Shown: positions 1-7,739 of the stretch, piece by piece
Layout of the letters: each line of letters opens with the position of its first letter
Position numbering within the stretch: the first letter of the stretch is position 1
Position numbers and translations under genes: made by a program
From: Gammaproteobacteria bacterium
GTDB lineage: Bacteria; Pseudomonadota; Gammaproteobacteria; Pseudomonadales; Oleiphilaceae
Assembly: GCA_002747055.1 (NCBI GenBank)
Contig: PDSQ01000041.1
Span: 1 to 39,028 of the forward strand
Direction: 5' to 3'
DNA: 39,028 nucleotides
Notes under the pieces: model-generated
Seen by the model: the letters and a program-made list of their open reading frames with translations, nothing else
The model's database searches: none
What the model was told of the DNA's origin: nothing

Positions 1-278
1 AAAGCAGAGGCTCAAAAAGACAGTGAGGTAATGTGGGTGAAAGTAAAAGCGCCCACATTATCATGATGAAAACTGGATTTTTCAGGGCCGACTAAGTAAG
101 AATAGAGTACCACACATGGTTTTTGTAGAGAGCCTCACTGCTATACAGATCGCCGATCCAGCATTTATCCTGAAAGATAATTAATGCAGATTTTAAGTTT
201 GATCGGTTGTCTACTGCAGCCGGGTAATGGTATCAATACGCATCGCCGACCAACCAAACCAGAGAAAGACGGTAAACA
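1..278. other. leader/intergenic region upstream of the moxR operon
   Basis: No convincing gene was seen in these 278 bases. The stretch contains an inverted repeat at 29-37 and 52-60 (TAATGTGGG / CCCACATTA, 9 bp perfect), extendable inward by a wobble pair and a G-C pair. A second set of complementary segments links GAGGCTC (7-13) and CAGTGAGG (21-28) to the same downstream segment at 130-140 (GAGCCTCACTG), so two alternative pairings are possible. No T-run follows either stem on either strand, so they do not look like intrinsic terminators. The window edge may cut off an upstream gene or RNA. Confidence 0.5.
207..236 (+). promoter_or_regulatory. weak candidate promoter of the moxR/bat operon
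   Basis: TTGTCT at 207-212 and TATCAA at 231-236 are separated by 18 bases, each matching the sigma-70 consensus at four of six positions. The distance to the moxR start is about 40 bases. This is only a by-eye match and the operon could start further upstream, outside the window. Confidence 0.25.
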
Positions 279-1244
279 ATGACTCTCAGCGACGATTTTG
301 CACAAGTCAATCAGTATTTAACTAAACATATCATTGGCCAATCACACCTGGTCAACCGCCTGTTAATCGCTCTGTTAGCCGATGGGCACCTATTGGTGGA
401 AGGCGCCCCCGGGCTTGCCAAAACCAAGGCAATCAAGGATTTATCGAGAAAAGTGGCGGGTAACTTCCAGCGCATCCAGTTTACGCCGGATCTTCTGCCA
501 TCGGATATAACAGGTACCGAAGTCTACCGACCTGAAGACGGATCCTTTCAGTTTCAGCCAGGCCCGATCTTCCATAACCTGATCCTGGCTGATGAAATCA
601 ACCGGGCACCGGCGAAAGTGCAATCGGCTTTACTGGAGGCGATGGCAGAGAGGCAGGTCAGCGTGGGTAAAAACACCATGGCACTGGATGACCTGTTTCT
701 GGTTATGGCCACTCAAAACCCGATCGAGCAAGAAGGCACCTACCCTCTCCCGGAAGCGCAACTCGATCGTTTTTTAATGCATGTCAAAATTGATTACCCG
801 GACATTGACGCGGAACGGCAGATTCTTCAATTAGCGCGCAATGAAGCGATAGACCCGGTGGCCGGAAGCAAAGCAGCCAACCCGATCAGCCAGACAACGA
901 TTTTTGCTGCCCGAAAAGAGGTCGCCGAAATCTATATGTCGGAAGTGGTCGAGGAGTATATCGTACAATTCGTTATCGCAACCCGACGACCGGATAACTA
1001 TAGCAAAGACCTGCGCAAATGGATCGATTACGGAGCCAGCCCACGCGGAACCATATCGCTGGACAGATGCGCGCGCGCCCATGCCTGGCTCGCGGGCAAG
1101 GCTTTTGTCAGCCCCGATGACGTGCAGGCCGTATTGCATGACGTTCTCCGGCACCGGTTGCTGATCACCTTTGAAGCCGAGGCCGAAGGTCTGACCGCTG
1201 ATACAATCATCAACGAACTGATTCGTCTGGTACCGGTAGGCTAA
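279..1244 (+). CDS. MoxR-family AAA+ ATPase
   Basis: A cytosolic AAA+ ATPase of the MoxR family, thought to act as a chaperone that remodels or activates partner proteins carrying von Willebrand A (VWA) domains. At 321 residues it is family-typical. Walker A is GAPGLAKT at residues 42-49 and Walker B has the acidic pair at D105-E106 within LILADEINRAP. The stretch MATQNPIEQEGTYPLPEAQ that follows is the MoxR sensor region signature, and the C-terminal helical lid is present. It is the first gene of a run of six (DUF58, DUF4381, two VWA genes, BatD) that is the standard MoxR/Bat neighbourhood. ATG at 279 is the first start in frame with the conserved N-terminus. The family call is secure; the substrate is inferred from context only. 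Confidence 0.95.
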   Translation: MTLSDDFAQVNQYLTKHIIGQSHLVNRLLIALLADGHLLVEGAPGLAKTKAIKDLSRKVAGNFQRIQFTPDLLPSDITGTEVYRPEDGSFQFQPGPIFHNLILADEINRAPAKVQSALLEAMAERQVSVGKNTMALDDLFLVMATQNPIEQEGTYPLPEAQLDRFLMHVKIDYPDIDAERQILQLARNEAIDPVAGSKAANPISQTTIFAARKEVAEIYMSEVVEEYIVQFVIATRRPDNYSKDLRKWIDYGASPRGTISLDRCARAHAWLAGKAFVSPDDVQAVLHDVLRHRLLITFEAEAEGLTADTIINELIRLVPVG

Positions 1245-1262
1245 CAGCAGAATCCAACTACA

Positions 1263-2195
1263 ATGAAACGAAAAAACCACCAGTTCAAAGAACGTGCTTA
1301 CTGCTCGATAGATGATTTGATGCGATTGCGATTCGATGCCAAAGCACTGCAAATGCCTTCGGCAAAACGGGGTATGCGACAACAAACCGGGCAGCATCGG
1401 TCAAAATTCAGAGGGCGGGGCATGGAGTTTGCTGAAGTGCGAGTCTATCAACCCGGCGATGACGTGAGAACCATCGACTGGCGAGTTACAGCCAGACGAC
1501 AAAAGCCACACACCAAACTGTTTCACGAGGAGCGGGAACGACCGATCTGCATCATTTGCGATCAATCCATATCGCAGTTTTTTGGCAGTCAAATAGCGTT
1601 TAAGTCAGTCGTTAGCGCCGAAATAACCGCCTTGTTGTCTTGGGCGGCACTCTTCTATGGCGACAGAGTCGGCGGCATTGTCTTTTCAGACAGTCAGCAC
1701 CATGAGATAAAACCGGCAAGAAACAGAAAGTCGGTAATGGGCATGATCAAGGCTATCGAACAATACAATCAGGCATTGTCTGCACAACAAAATGACGCGC
1801 CGCGCGTTACGCTCAACAAGGCATTGCTGGAAGCGAGGCGAATCAGCAAGCCAGGCGGTTTGGTTTTTATTGTCAGCGACTTTCAGGACAGCGACGCTGA
1901 CACCCGACGCAACCTGCATCAATTGGCACAACACAATGAATTGATCGCCATTCAAGTCTACGATCCTATGGAACTGCAACTGCCGCCACCGGGTATCTAC
2001 CCGGTCAGCGATGGGCAGGATATCGCGATGATACGAACAGACGACAAAGCGTTTCGCAATCACTATGCCCAGGCGGCAAAAGAGCGACAACGTCTGGTCA
2101 AAGAGATGTGTGATAGTACGACAACGCCGCTCATTCTTATGTCAACCCGGGATGACCCGGTTCGAGTTCTTAAACACGGCTTTTTCCTGCGCTAG
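1263..2195 (+). CDS. DUF58 domain protein of the MoxR/Bat operon
   Basis: A 310-residue protein with the DUF58 hallmark at about residues 50-75: a GRGMEFAEVRVYQPGDD motif followed by RTIDW and a lysine-rich strand ending in FHEERER. DUF58 proteins nearly always follow moxR and contain a degenerate VWA-like fold in the C-terminal half; here the segment around GGLVFIVSDFQDSD fits that. No membrane segment is obvious, so it is probably cytosolic or peripheral. It starts 18 bases after moxR, with only a poor ribosome-binding sequence in the gap, which suggests translational coupling. The molecular activity of DUF58 is not established. It is likely part of the complex assembled by MoxR. Confidence 0.9.
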   Translation: MKRKNHQFKERAYCSIDDLMRLRFDAKALQMPSAKRGMRQQTGQHRSKFRGRGMEFAEVRVYQPGDDVRTIDWRVTARRQKPHTKLFHEERERPICIICDQSISQFFGSQIAFKSVVSAEITALLSWAALFYGDRVGGIVFSDSQHHEIKPARNRKSVMGMIKAIEQYNQALSAQQNDAPRVTLNKALLEARRISKPGGLVFIVSDFQDSDADTRRNLHQLAQHNELIAIQVYDPMELQLPPPGIYPVSDGQDIAMIRTDDKAFRNHYAQAAKERQRLVKEMCDSTTTPLILMSTRDDPVRVLKHGFFLR

Positions 2196-2210
2196 GAGAG
2201 ACACAGCACA

Positions 2211-2783
2211 ATGCAAAATACACCCCTGGCCATTGACCCGTTACAAGTCCAAGCCGCGTTGGCAAAACTTAAGGATATTCAACTACCCGACCCGGTGAGC
2301 TGGTGGCCGTTATCAGCTTGCACTGTTTACGCCATTCTCGCGGCCCTGTCGCTATTGCTTGCCGCTGGCGTAATAGCCTGGTTTTGTTGGCGAAAGAATC
2401 AATGGCGTCGGTCAGCGTTAAAACAGCTTGACGAGATTCACCATCAGCACAATCTTTCTGCCCCACTGACCAGTGACGGACGACCCACCAAACAACTTCG
2501 CAATACCGCTCAGGCCTGTAATTCATTGATAAAACAACTGGTCATTCAAAGACAGGTGCCTATTGCCAAAAAACTTGGCCCGAACAACCCAATGGCTGAT
2601 CCGGCAAGTCTTTCGGGTGAACCCTGGGTCAGTTTTCTGGCCGCCATCGATGCCAGTCGCCGGCCTGTCATTCTGGGTTTGGATTTGTCTGCACTAGCAG
2701 AAGCGGGTTATCAGCCTGACCCGAACTACGACAGCACACGTCTGTTTCACCAACTCGAGCAATGGATCAGGTACTGCCCATGA
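2211..2783 (+). CDS. DUF4381 single-span membrane protein
   Basis: A 190-residue protein with one strong membrane segment at about residues 34-58 (from SWWPLSACTVYAILAALS to a WFCWRKN stop-transfer motif) and a soluble C-terminal part. This architecture and its place between a DUF58 gene and a VWA gene match the DUF4381 family of MoxR operons. It starts 15 bases after the DUF58 stop, with AGGAG at the junction as the ribosome-binding site. Its end overlaps the next gene by four bases (ATGA). Function is unknown. The short N-terminal region rich in small hydrophobic residues ahead of the membrane span is probably cytoplasmic or periplasmic depending on topology, which I cannot decide. Confidence 0.82.
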   Translation: MQNTPLAIDPLQVQAALAKLKDIQLPDPVSWWPLSACTVYAILAALSLLLAAGVIAWFCWRKNQWRRSALKQLDEIHHQHNLSAPLTSDGRPTKQLRNTAQACNSLIKQLVIQRQVPIAKKLGPNNPMADPASLSGEPWVSFLAAIDASRRPVILGLDLSALAEAGYQPDPNYDSTRLFHQLEQWIRYCP

Positions 2784-3787
2784 ATTTCTTGACTTTTCAC
2801 TGGCCCTGGATGCTTGCGTTACTGCCCTTGCCTTTGTTATTCAAACCACAGGCAAGACGCCAAGATCCAAGAGCGAATGCTGCCCGTGTACCTTTTTACC
2901 GGGCGATGGTGTCAGCCTATAAACCGGATCATTCAGGCAATGACCAATTAGCAAGCTATCGCCGGGTGCTGATGTTGTGCGCCTGGTTATGCTTGATTAT
3001 CAGCCTGACTCGTCCGGTATATATCGGTGATCCTGTCGAAGTCGCAATTCCCGGGCGAGACCTGATGCTGGCGGTCGATATATCACCTTCCATGCAACAA
3101 AAAGACATGACCATCAATGGCACCCAGGTCAACCGACTGACTGCAGTTAAAACCGTTGTCAGTGATTTCATCAAGCAAAGAGAAGGCGATCGTGTCGGGC
3201 TGATTCTCTTTGGCGCCCAGCCTTATGTGCAGTCGCCACTCACCTTTGACCGGCAGACAGTCAATACCTTGCTGGCAGAATCCCTACTGGGAATGGCTGG
3301 CAGAGCGACCGCGATCGGTGATGCAATTGGCATGGCAGTAAAACGGTTGAGAGATCGCCCGGCCGACAGCCGGGTTCTGATATTGCTGACCGATGGAGCC
3401 AATACAGCGGGCGAAATTCCACCGATCAAAGCGGCTCAACTGGCCGCCAAAGAAGGTATCAAGATTTACACCATAGGGATAGGTGCGGAAGAAATGATAA
3501 GAAAAGATCTGTTTTCAAATCTCAGAGTCAACCCCTCTGCCGATCTGGATGAAACCACCTTAAAAGAAATTGCCAGGCTGACCTCCGGTGAATACTTGCG
3601 AGCTCGCAGTGCTCCGGAACTGGAATTGGTCTATGAAGCCGTCAACCAGTTTGAACCCACAGAACAAGAAGCGAAAGTCTACCGACCGGAAAAAGAACTC
3701 TATTTCTGGCCGCTGGCTACCGGACTCCTGCTATTAATGCTTTACAGTGCCTCCCGGCTTCGCTGGAGGAAACATTATGATCGATAG
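2780..3787 (+). CDS. batA: VWA-domain membrane protein (BatA-like)
   Basis: BatA-like protein of the aerotolerance-type operon. I place the start at ATG 2780, giving 335 residues, because this ATG overlaps the previous stop as ATGA, has AGG about nine bases upstream, and yields the usual BatA N-terminus (a short hydrophobic span with WPWMLALLPLPLL). A further in-frame ATG at 2762 would only add six residues. After a second N-terminal span (about residues 58-76) comes the VWA domain with the metal-binding MIDAS motif DISPS at 100-104 and the TDG element around 205. A C-terminal span (LYFWPLATGLLLLMLY) anchors the protein, so the VWA domain should lie between membrane spans, on the periplasmic face in the usual model. 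It overlaps the next gene by 11 bases. Confidence 0.9.
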   Translation: MNFLTFHWPWMLALLPLPLLFKPQARRQDPRANAARVPFYRAMVSAYKPDHSGNDQLASYRRVLMLCAWLCLIISLTRPVYIGDPVEVAIPGRDLMLAVDISPSMQQKDMTINGTQVNRLTAVKTVVSDFIKQREGDRVGLILFGAQPYVQSPLTFDRQTVNTLLAESLLGMAGRATAIGDAIGMAVKRLRDRPADSRVLILLTDGANTAGEIPPIKAAQLAAKEGIKIYTIGIGAEEMIRKDLFSNLRVNPSADLDETTLKEIARLTSGEYLRARSAPELELVYEAVNQFEPTEQEAKVYRPEKELYFWPLATGLLLLMLYSASRLRWRKHYDR

Positions 3788-5783
3788 TTTTTGGGAAGCG
3801 CTAATCAACTTCCACTTCCTGCGCCCCTATTGGTTGATTTTAAGTGCTTTCGCCGTCTTGTTACCGCTGCTTTTTCGCCTCGAGCAGCCGGGCGGCTCCG
3901 ACTGGGCAACCGCCGTTTCTCCGGTATTGCTTGAATACCTGGTACAAAGCTCGACCCAAAACGCCAATCGAAAATCAATTGGGTTAATCAGCCTGATTCT
4001 CGTTATCAGCTCGTTAGCGCTCAGCGGCCCCACCTGGGAAAAAGTCGATAAACCTTTGCTCAAACGGACGGATAATCTCGTTATCGTACTTGACCTGTCC
4101 CTGTCCATGTATGCGACCGACCTGACGCCCAACCGGATCACCCGTGCAAAACAAAAGATCCAGGATTTACTGGCGCTCAGAAAAGAAGGTAACACCGCAC
4201 TTGTCGTCTACTCGGCAGATGCGCACGTCGTTGTTCCTCTGACTGATGACAAACGCACCATTCAAGCCATGCTGCAAGTACTCGAACCCTACATCATGCC
4301 GGCAGCGGGCAGCGAACCGCAAACAGCGATTAAACTGGCGATACGCCTGCTTAACCAGAATACGGTGGGTAAACAGCGTATCATCCTGATCGCCGATGAT
4401 ATCGAGCCCTACCAAATCGAACCCGTTATTGACCAACTCGATGACATTGAACTTTCGGTTCTCGCTATAGGCACACAAGCTGGCGGTCCCATCGACCTTC
4501 CCGAAAGAGGTTATCTGAAAAACGGCAATGAAGTGATTATCGCGAAAACGCGGTTTGATCAGCTACAAGATCTGGCAAAAAAAGCAAAAGGCGATTTTGC
4601 CAGGATGACTCTGGATAACCGGGATCTGACTCTGCTTCGCGTCGACGGGTCTGATGACAGTGCGCTTGCTGAACCTGATACCATCGTTGATGCTGACAAT
4701 GATAACACCCTTAACCTTATTGACTGGAGAGACAGAGGCTATTGGTTTGCGTTAATCCTGGTGCCACTGGCACTTGTCGCCTATCGCAAAGAGCTATTGC
4801 TGATTCCGGTCACACTGATTTTATTCACTCACCCGTTGCCTGCTCAAGCCGCTCAAACAGGTCAAACAGGTCAAACAGGTCAAACAGGTCAAACAGGTCA
4901 AACAGGTCAAACAGAAAATTGTTTTAAAAACAAAAATCAGCAAGCTATGAGCCACTTTGAAGACAAGCGTTTTGCCCGGGCCGCAGAATTATTTGAAGAT
5001 AACCAGTGGGCTGCGGCCGCGCACTATCGGGCAGGCAACTATCAACAATCAACACAACTGCTAACGCAGGAAACATCCGCCAACAGTCTCTATAACCTCG
5101 GCAACTCACTGGCCTACTCGCACAAATTTGAACAAGCGATTCAGGCTTATTCCCGAGCACTGGAGCAAAACCCGGCGTTAGAGAAAGCCAGGTTCAATAA
5201 AAAAATTATTGAAGAGCTAATTGCACAGCAACAGAACGAACAGAATAAACAGAACAAGCAACAACAAGATAACGAACAACAGGGAAACCAGTCGCAGCAA
5301 AACGACTCGCAATCTGGGCAAGGCGACGAACAAAACAAAGACAGCCCAAATCAAGGCCAAAACCAGGATCAGAACCAGCAAAACCAGAACAATCAAAATC
5401 CGTCGTCATCTGAATCTGAAAACAACGACACACAAAACCAGGGAACCCAAAGCGGCCAGTCTCAGGATCGGCAAGCCCAGGCGGAGCAAGAAGATAACGA
5501 TGAGTCGCAACAGGCTGCCGAGCGAAATGGCGATGCGTCAGCTGATCAGGAACGAAACCTGCAGACACAAGTACCCCCCGCCACGGATTTGGATCGGCAA
5601 GCACCGGAGCATACCGCAGCGGGCCATGTAGATAGCCTTTCAGATGAAGAATCACAAGCATTTGAACGATGGATGCGGCGGGTTCCCGATGACCCATCAG
5701 GACTACTACGCAGAAAATTCGCCCAGCAATTTCAACGGAACCAAAACAGGGAATTAAAGAAAGAGGATCGACCGCTATGGTAA
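3777..5783 (+). CDS. BatB-BatC fusion: VWA domain plus TPR and Q/N-rich tail
   Basis: A 668-residue protein joining two normally separate Bat proteins. Residues 1-345 are BatB-like: two N-terminal membrane spans, a VWA domain with MIDAS motif DLSLS beginning at D106, and a C-terminal span (YWFALILVPLALVAYR). Directly after comes a second hydrophobic stretch ending in LPAQA, which resembles a signal peptide with cleavage site, then six QTG repeats. The rest is BatC-like: a tetratricopeptide (TPR) region, clearest at about 435-480 (LYNLGNSLAYSHKFEQAIQ), then a long Gln/Asn/Ser-rich low-complexity region to about 620 and a charged C-terminus with FERWMRRVPDDPSGLLRRKF, a motif typical of BatC ends. 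I chose ATG 3777 because CTGGAGG lies eight to ten bases upstream; ATG 3747 is in frame but has no such site. Confidence 0.88.
   Translation: MIDSFWEALINFHFLRPYWLILSAFAVLLPLLFRLEQPGGSDWATAVSPVLLEYLVQSSTQNANRKSIGLISLILVISSLALSGPTWEKVDKPLLKRTDNLVIVLDLSLSMYATDLTPNRITRAKQKIQDLLALRKEGNTALVVYSADAHVVVPLTDDKRTIQAMLQVLEPYIMPAAGSEPQTAIKLAIRLLNQNTVGKQRIILIADDIEPYQIEPVIDQLDDIELSVLAIGTQAGGPIDLPERGYLKNGNEVIIAKTRFDQLQDLAKKAKGDFARMTLDNRDLTLLRVDGSDDSALAEPDTIVDADNDNTLNLIDWRDRGYWFALILVPLALVAYRKELLLIPVTLILFTHPLPAQAAQTGQTGQTGQTGQTGQTGQTENCFKNKNQQAMSHFEDKRFARAAELFEDNQWAAAAHYRAGNYQQSTQLLTQETSANSLYNLGNSLAYSHKFEQAIQAYSRALEQNPALEKARFNKKIIEELIAQQQNEQNKQNKQQQDNEQQGNQSQQNDSQSGQGDEQNKDSPNQGQNQDQNQQNQNNQNPSSSESENNDTQNQGTQSGQSQDRQAQAEQEDNDESQQAAERNGDASADQERNLQTQVPPATDLDRQAPEHTAAGHVDSLSDEESQAFERWMRRVPDDPSGLLRRKFAQQFQRNQNRELKKEDRPLW
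4854..4912 (+). repeat. 9-bp tandem repeat, six perfect copies, in the BatB-BatC fusion
   Basis: The unit CAAACAGGT occurs six times without a single mismatch from 4854 to 4907, followed by a partial copy, and encodes Gln-Thr-Gly repeats. Codon use is identical in every copy, which points to recent expansion by slippage. Because the unit is a multiple of three, copy-number change would lengthen or shorten the linker without a frameshift. Confidence 0.97.
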
Positions 5784-7573
5784 CCCGAGCACACAGGATT
5801 TCGATATTACGCCTCATCAGTTGCCTCTTGTTAACCGGTTTCCTGACCGGTTTCGCAACCAGCTCAAAGTCGGGCGAACTCAAGGTATCCGTCGACAAAG
5901 ACCGGGTTTATCTAAACGAAACCTTCGAACTTAGAATCAATGGCGAAACCGACTTCGAGTTTAGTTTCGGCAGCCTGCTCAATTTCAACAGCCTCGATAT
6001 TCCCGAGCCCGACATCACAGACCTGCGTAAAGGGTTCGACATTATGAATCGACAACAACAATACACCATCAGATCGATAAATGGACAGAATAAGGCCGTC
6101 ATTACATGGATTTATGAGTTAAGCCCAAGAGCAGTGGGCACCACCGAGATTCCGGCGCTCAGCTTCAAAGACCAAGTATCAAAACCCATTCCAATTACCG
6201 TATTGGCAAGCAGGCAGGCTACCTCCGATGAACCGCCGTTAGTGTTTGTCGAAACCGAGCTGGACAAAACGGAAGCCTACGTTCAGGAGCAAATAATGCT
6301 CACTGTTCGACTCTACCATTTAAACGCCCGCCCCTCGGGCGAGCTGGAATCACCCGAGTTCGACAATGCTATTGTTGAGCAATTGGGAAAAGATGTTGAT
6401 ACCTACCGGATGCGCTACAACCAACGCTATAACGTAATCGAGCGAAAATACGTCATTTTTCCGCAAAAAAGTGGCAAACTTGACATCCCCGCACTCTCTT
6501 TCAAAGGCCGGATACTTGACACGCGTCACCGAAAACGTCGTTACACCACGCAGACATCTCAGCCCGGCTTCGTCACAATCAAACCGGTTCCCAGTCAGTT
6601 TTCCGGTACAACCTGGCTACCTGCTCTGGCGGTCGAGTTGACTGAAAACTGGTCCAACCCAGTCGATAACTTGAAACAGGGTGACTCGGTTACCCGTACC
6701 ATTGAATTAACCGCAGTAGGACTACTTGGTTCAGCCATTCCCGACCTGGATATCGGCAATGCCACAGGTCTTAAAACCTATCCGGAGCCGCCCGTTCGCG
6801 AATCCACTCAACACAACTCAGGTGTCCAGTCTACCTACACTGAATCAACCGCTTTAGTCGCCATCAATCAGGGTAAAGCCTATCTTCCTGAAATTCGTAT
6901 CTCCTGGTGGGATACCGTCAACGATATACAACGCGAAGCGGTGATTCCATCCCGCAAGTTGACTATTGCCGGCGCCCCAATCGCCCCTCAGCCTCCCGCT
7001 CCTGACCAGATAACCAGACAACCAGCCAGACCCAAAATGAGTGGGCCCGACCACGCAGCGAATGGAATCACTGCCACTGAACAACTAAATAACGGCAATG
7101 GTGATAGCACCTCGACTGTTTCCGGCACGTGGAAAATTATTGCTCTGGTCACATCCACACTTTGGTTACTGACATCAGGCATATTGATTTATTTGATCAA
7201 AAACCGAACCCTGACCAGAATCAGTCAAGAATCAGCCGCCCCCCAGAATCACCTTTCTTCAAAGAAGGCTATGTTAAAGGCGCTCAGGCAAAAGCAGCCG
7301 AATGCGTTACAACAGATAGTTATCTGGGCACAGCAAAACTCACCAAACAGTCATATTGAAAGTATTGGGGATATGATCCAGCATTACTCCACCAACAGTG
7401 CTTTGATTGAAGCAATCAGGGAATACGAAAAAGCACTTTTCAGTAAAGAATCAAATGGAGGTGTTTCCGAGCAAACTACCGAGGCATTGATAACCCAACT
7501 GACAGCACTAGGCAGACCATCGTCTCGACAGGCAACCCAAACTCGACCTTCAGCAAAACTGTACCCCGCCTGA
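5777..7573 (+). CDS. batD: BatD-like membrane-anchored protein
   Basis: A 598-residue protein with an N-terminal signal sequence (ISILRLISCLLLTGFLTGFA), an extended beta-rich periplasmic region starting GELKVSVDKDRVYLNETFEL, one membrane span at about 452-476 and a short cytoplasmic helical tail. This is the layout of BatD ('oxygen tolerance') proteins, whose N-terminal half contains repeated immunoglobulin-like modules. The start ATG at 5777 overlaps the fusion gene's stop by seven bases. It is the last gene of the operon; the next gene is convergent. In the Bat model BatD is the large periplasmic partner of the two VWA proteins. The role in stress or envelope integrity is known only phenotypically in a few bacteria, so the function here is inferred from context. 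Confidence 0.88.
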   Translation: MVTRAHRISILRLISCLLLTGFLTGFATSSKSGELKVSVDKDRVYLNETFELRINGETDFEFSFGSLLNFNSLDIPEPDITDLRKGFDIMNRQQQYTIRSINGQNKAVITWIYELSPRAVGTTEIPALSFKDQVSKPIPITVLASRQATSDEPPLVFVETELDKTEAYVQEQIMLTVRLYHLNARPSGELESPEFDNAIVEQLGKDVDTYRMRYNQRYNVIERKYVIFPQKSGKLDIPALSFKGRILDTRHRKRRYTTQTSQPGFVTIKPVPSQFSGTTWLPALAVELTENWSNPVDNLKQGDSVTRTIELTAVGLLGSAIPDLDIGNATGLKTYPEPPVRESTQHNSGVQSTYTESTALVAINQGKAYLPEIRISWWDTVNDIQREAVIPSRKLTIAGAPIAPQPPAPDQITRQPARPKMSGPDHAANGITATEQLNNGNGDSTSTVSGTWKIIALVTSTLWLLTSGILIYLIKNRTLTRISQESAAPQNHLSSKKAMLKALRQKQPNALQQIVIWAQQNSPNSHIESIGDMIQHYSTNSALIEAIREYEKALFSKESNGGVSEQTTEALITQLTALGRPSSRQATQTRPSAKLYPA

Positions 7574-7676
7574 CTGAACAGAATATGCCAAACCTGTTTT
7601 TAACTTCTGTTATTAAATTTGAGGATTGATTACGGGATTTTTGGCAGGATGTCGAGGAGCAAATTGAAAAGAACAA

Positions 7677-7707
7677 AATAAAAACGCCCCCGAAGAATTC
7701 GAGGGCG
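7677..7707 (-). terminator. intrinsic terminator of the outer-membrane barrel gene
   Basis: On the minus strand a GC-rich hairpin (7707 to 7685, arms CGCCC and GGGCG with one internal mismatch and further CG and AA/TT pairs) is followed by TTTTTATTTT. It lies 33 bases beyond the stop of the minus-strand gene ending at 7740. No T-run exists on the plus side, so it probably does not serve the bat operon. Confidence 0.85.
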
Positions 7708-7739
7708 AATGGTCTGTCAAGGCATATCTGATACTAAAC

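Noticed and set aside
831..1397. A 188-codon minus-strand frame opposite moxR and the DUF58 gene
   Set aside because: It lies antisense to two well-supported genes of a conserved operon and its translation shows no recognised motif.
4854..4912. A CRISPR-like or phase-variation repeat
   Set aside because: The units are contiguous with no spacers, so not CRISPR; the 9-bp unit keeps the frame, so it cannot switch the gene off by slippage.
5206..5898. A 230-codon minus-strand frame across the end of the BatB-BatC gene
   Set aside because: It is antisense to the low-complexity Gln/Asn region, whose repetitive codons suppress stops on the other strand.
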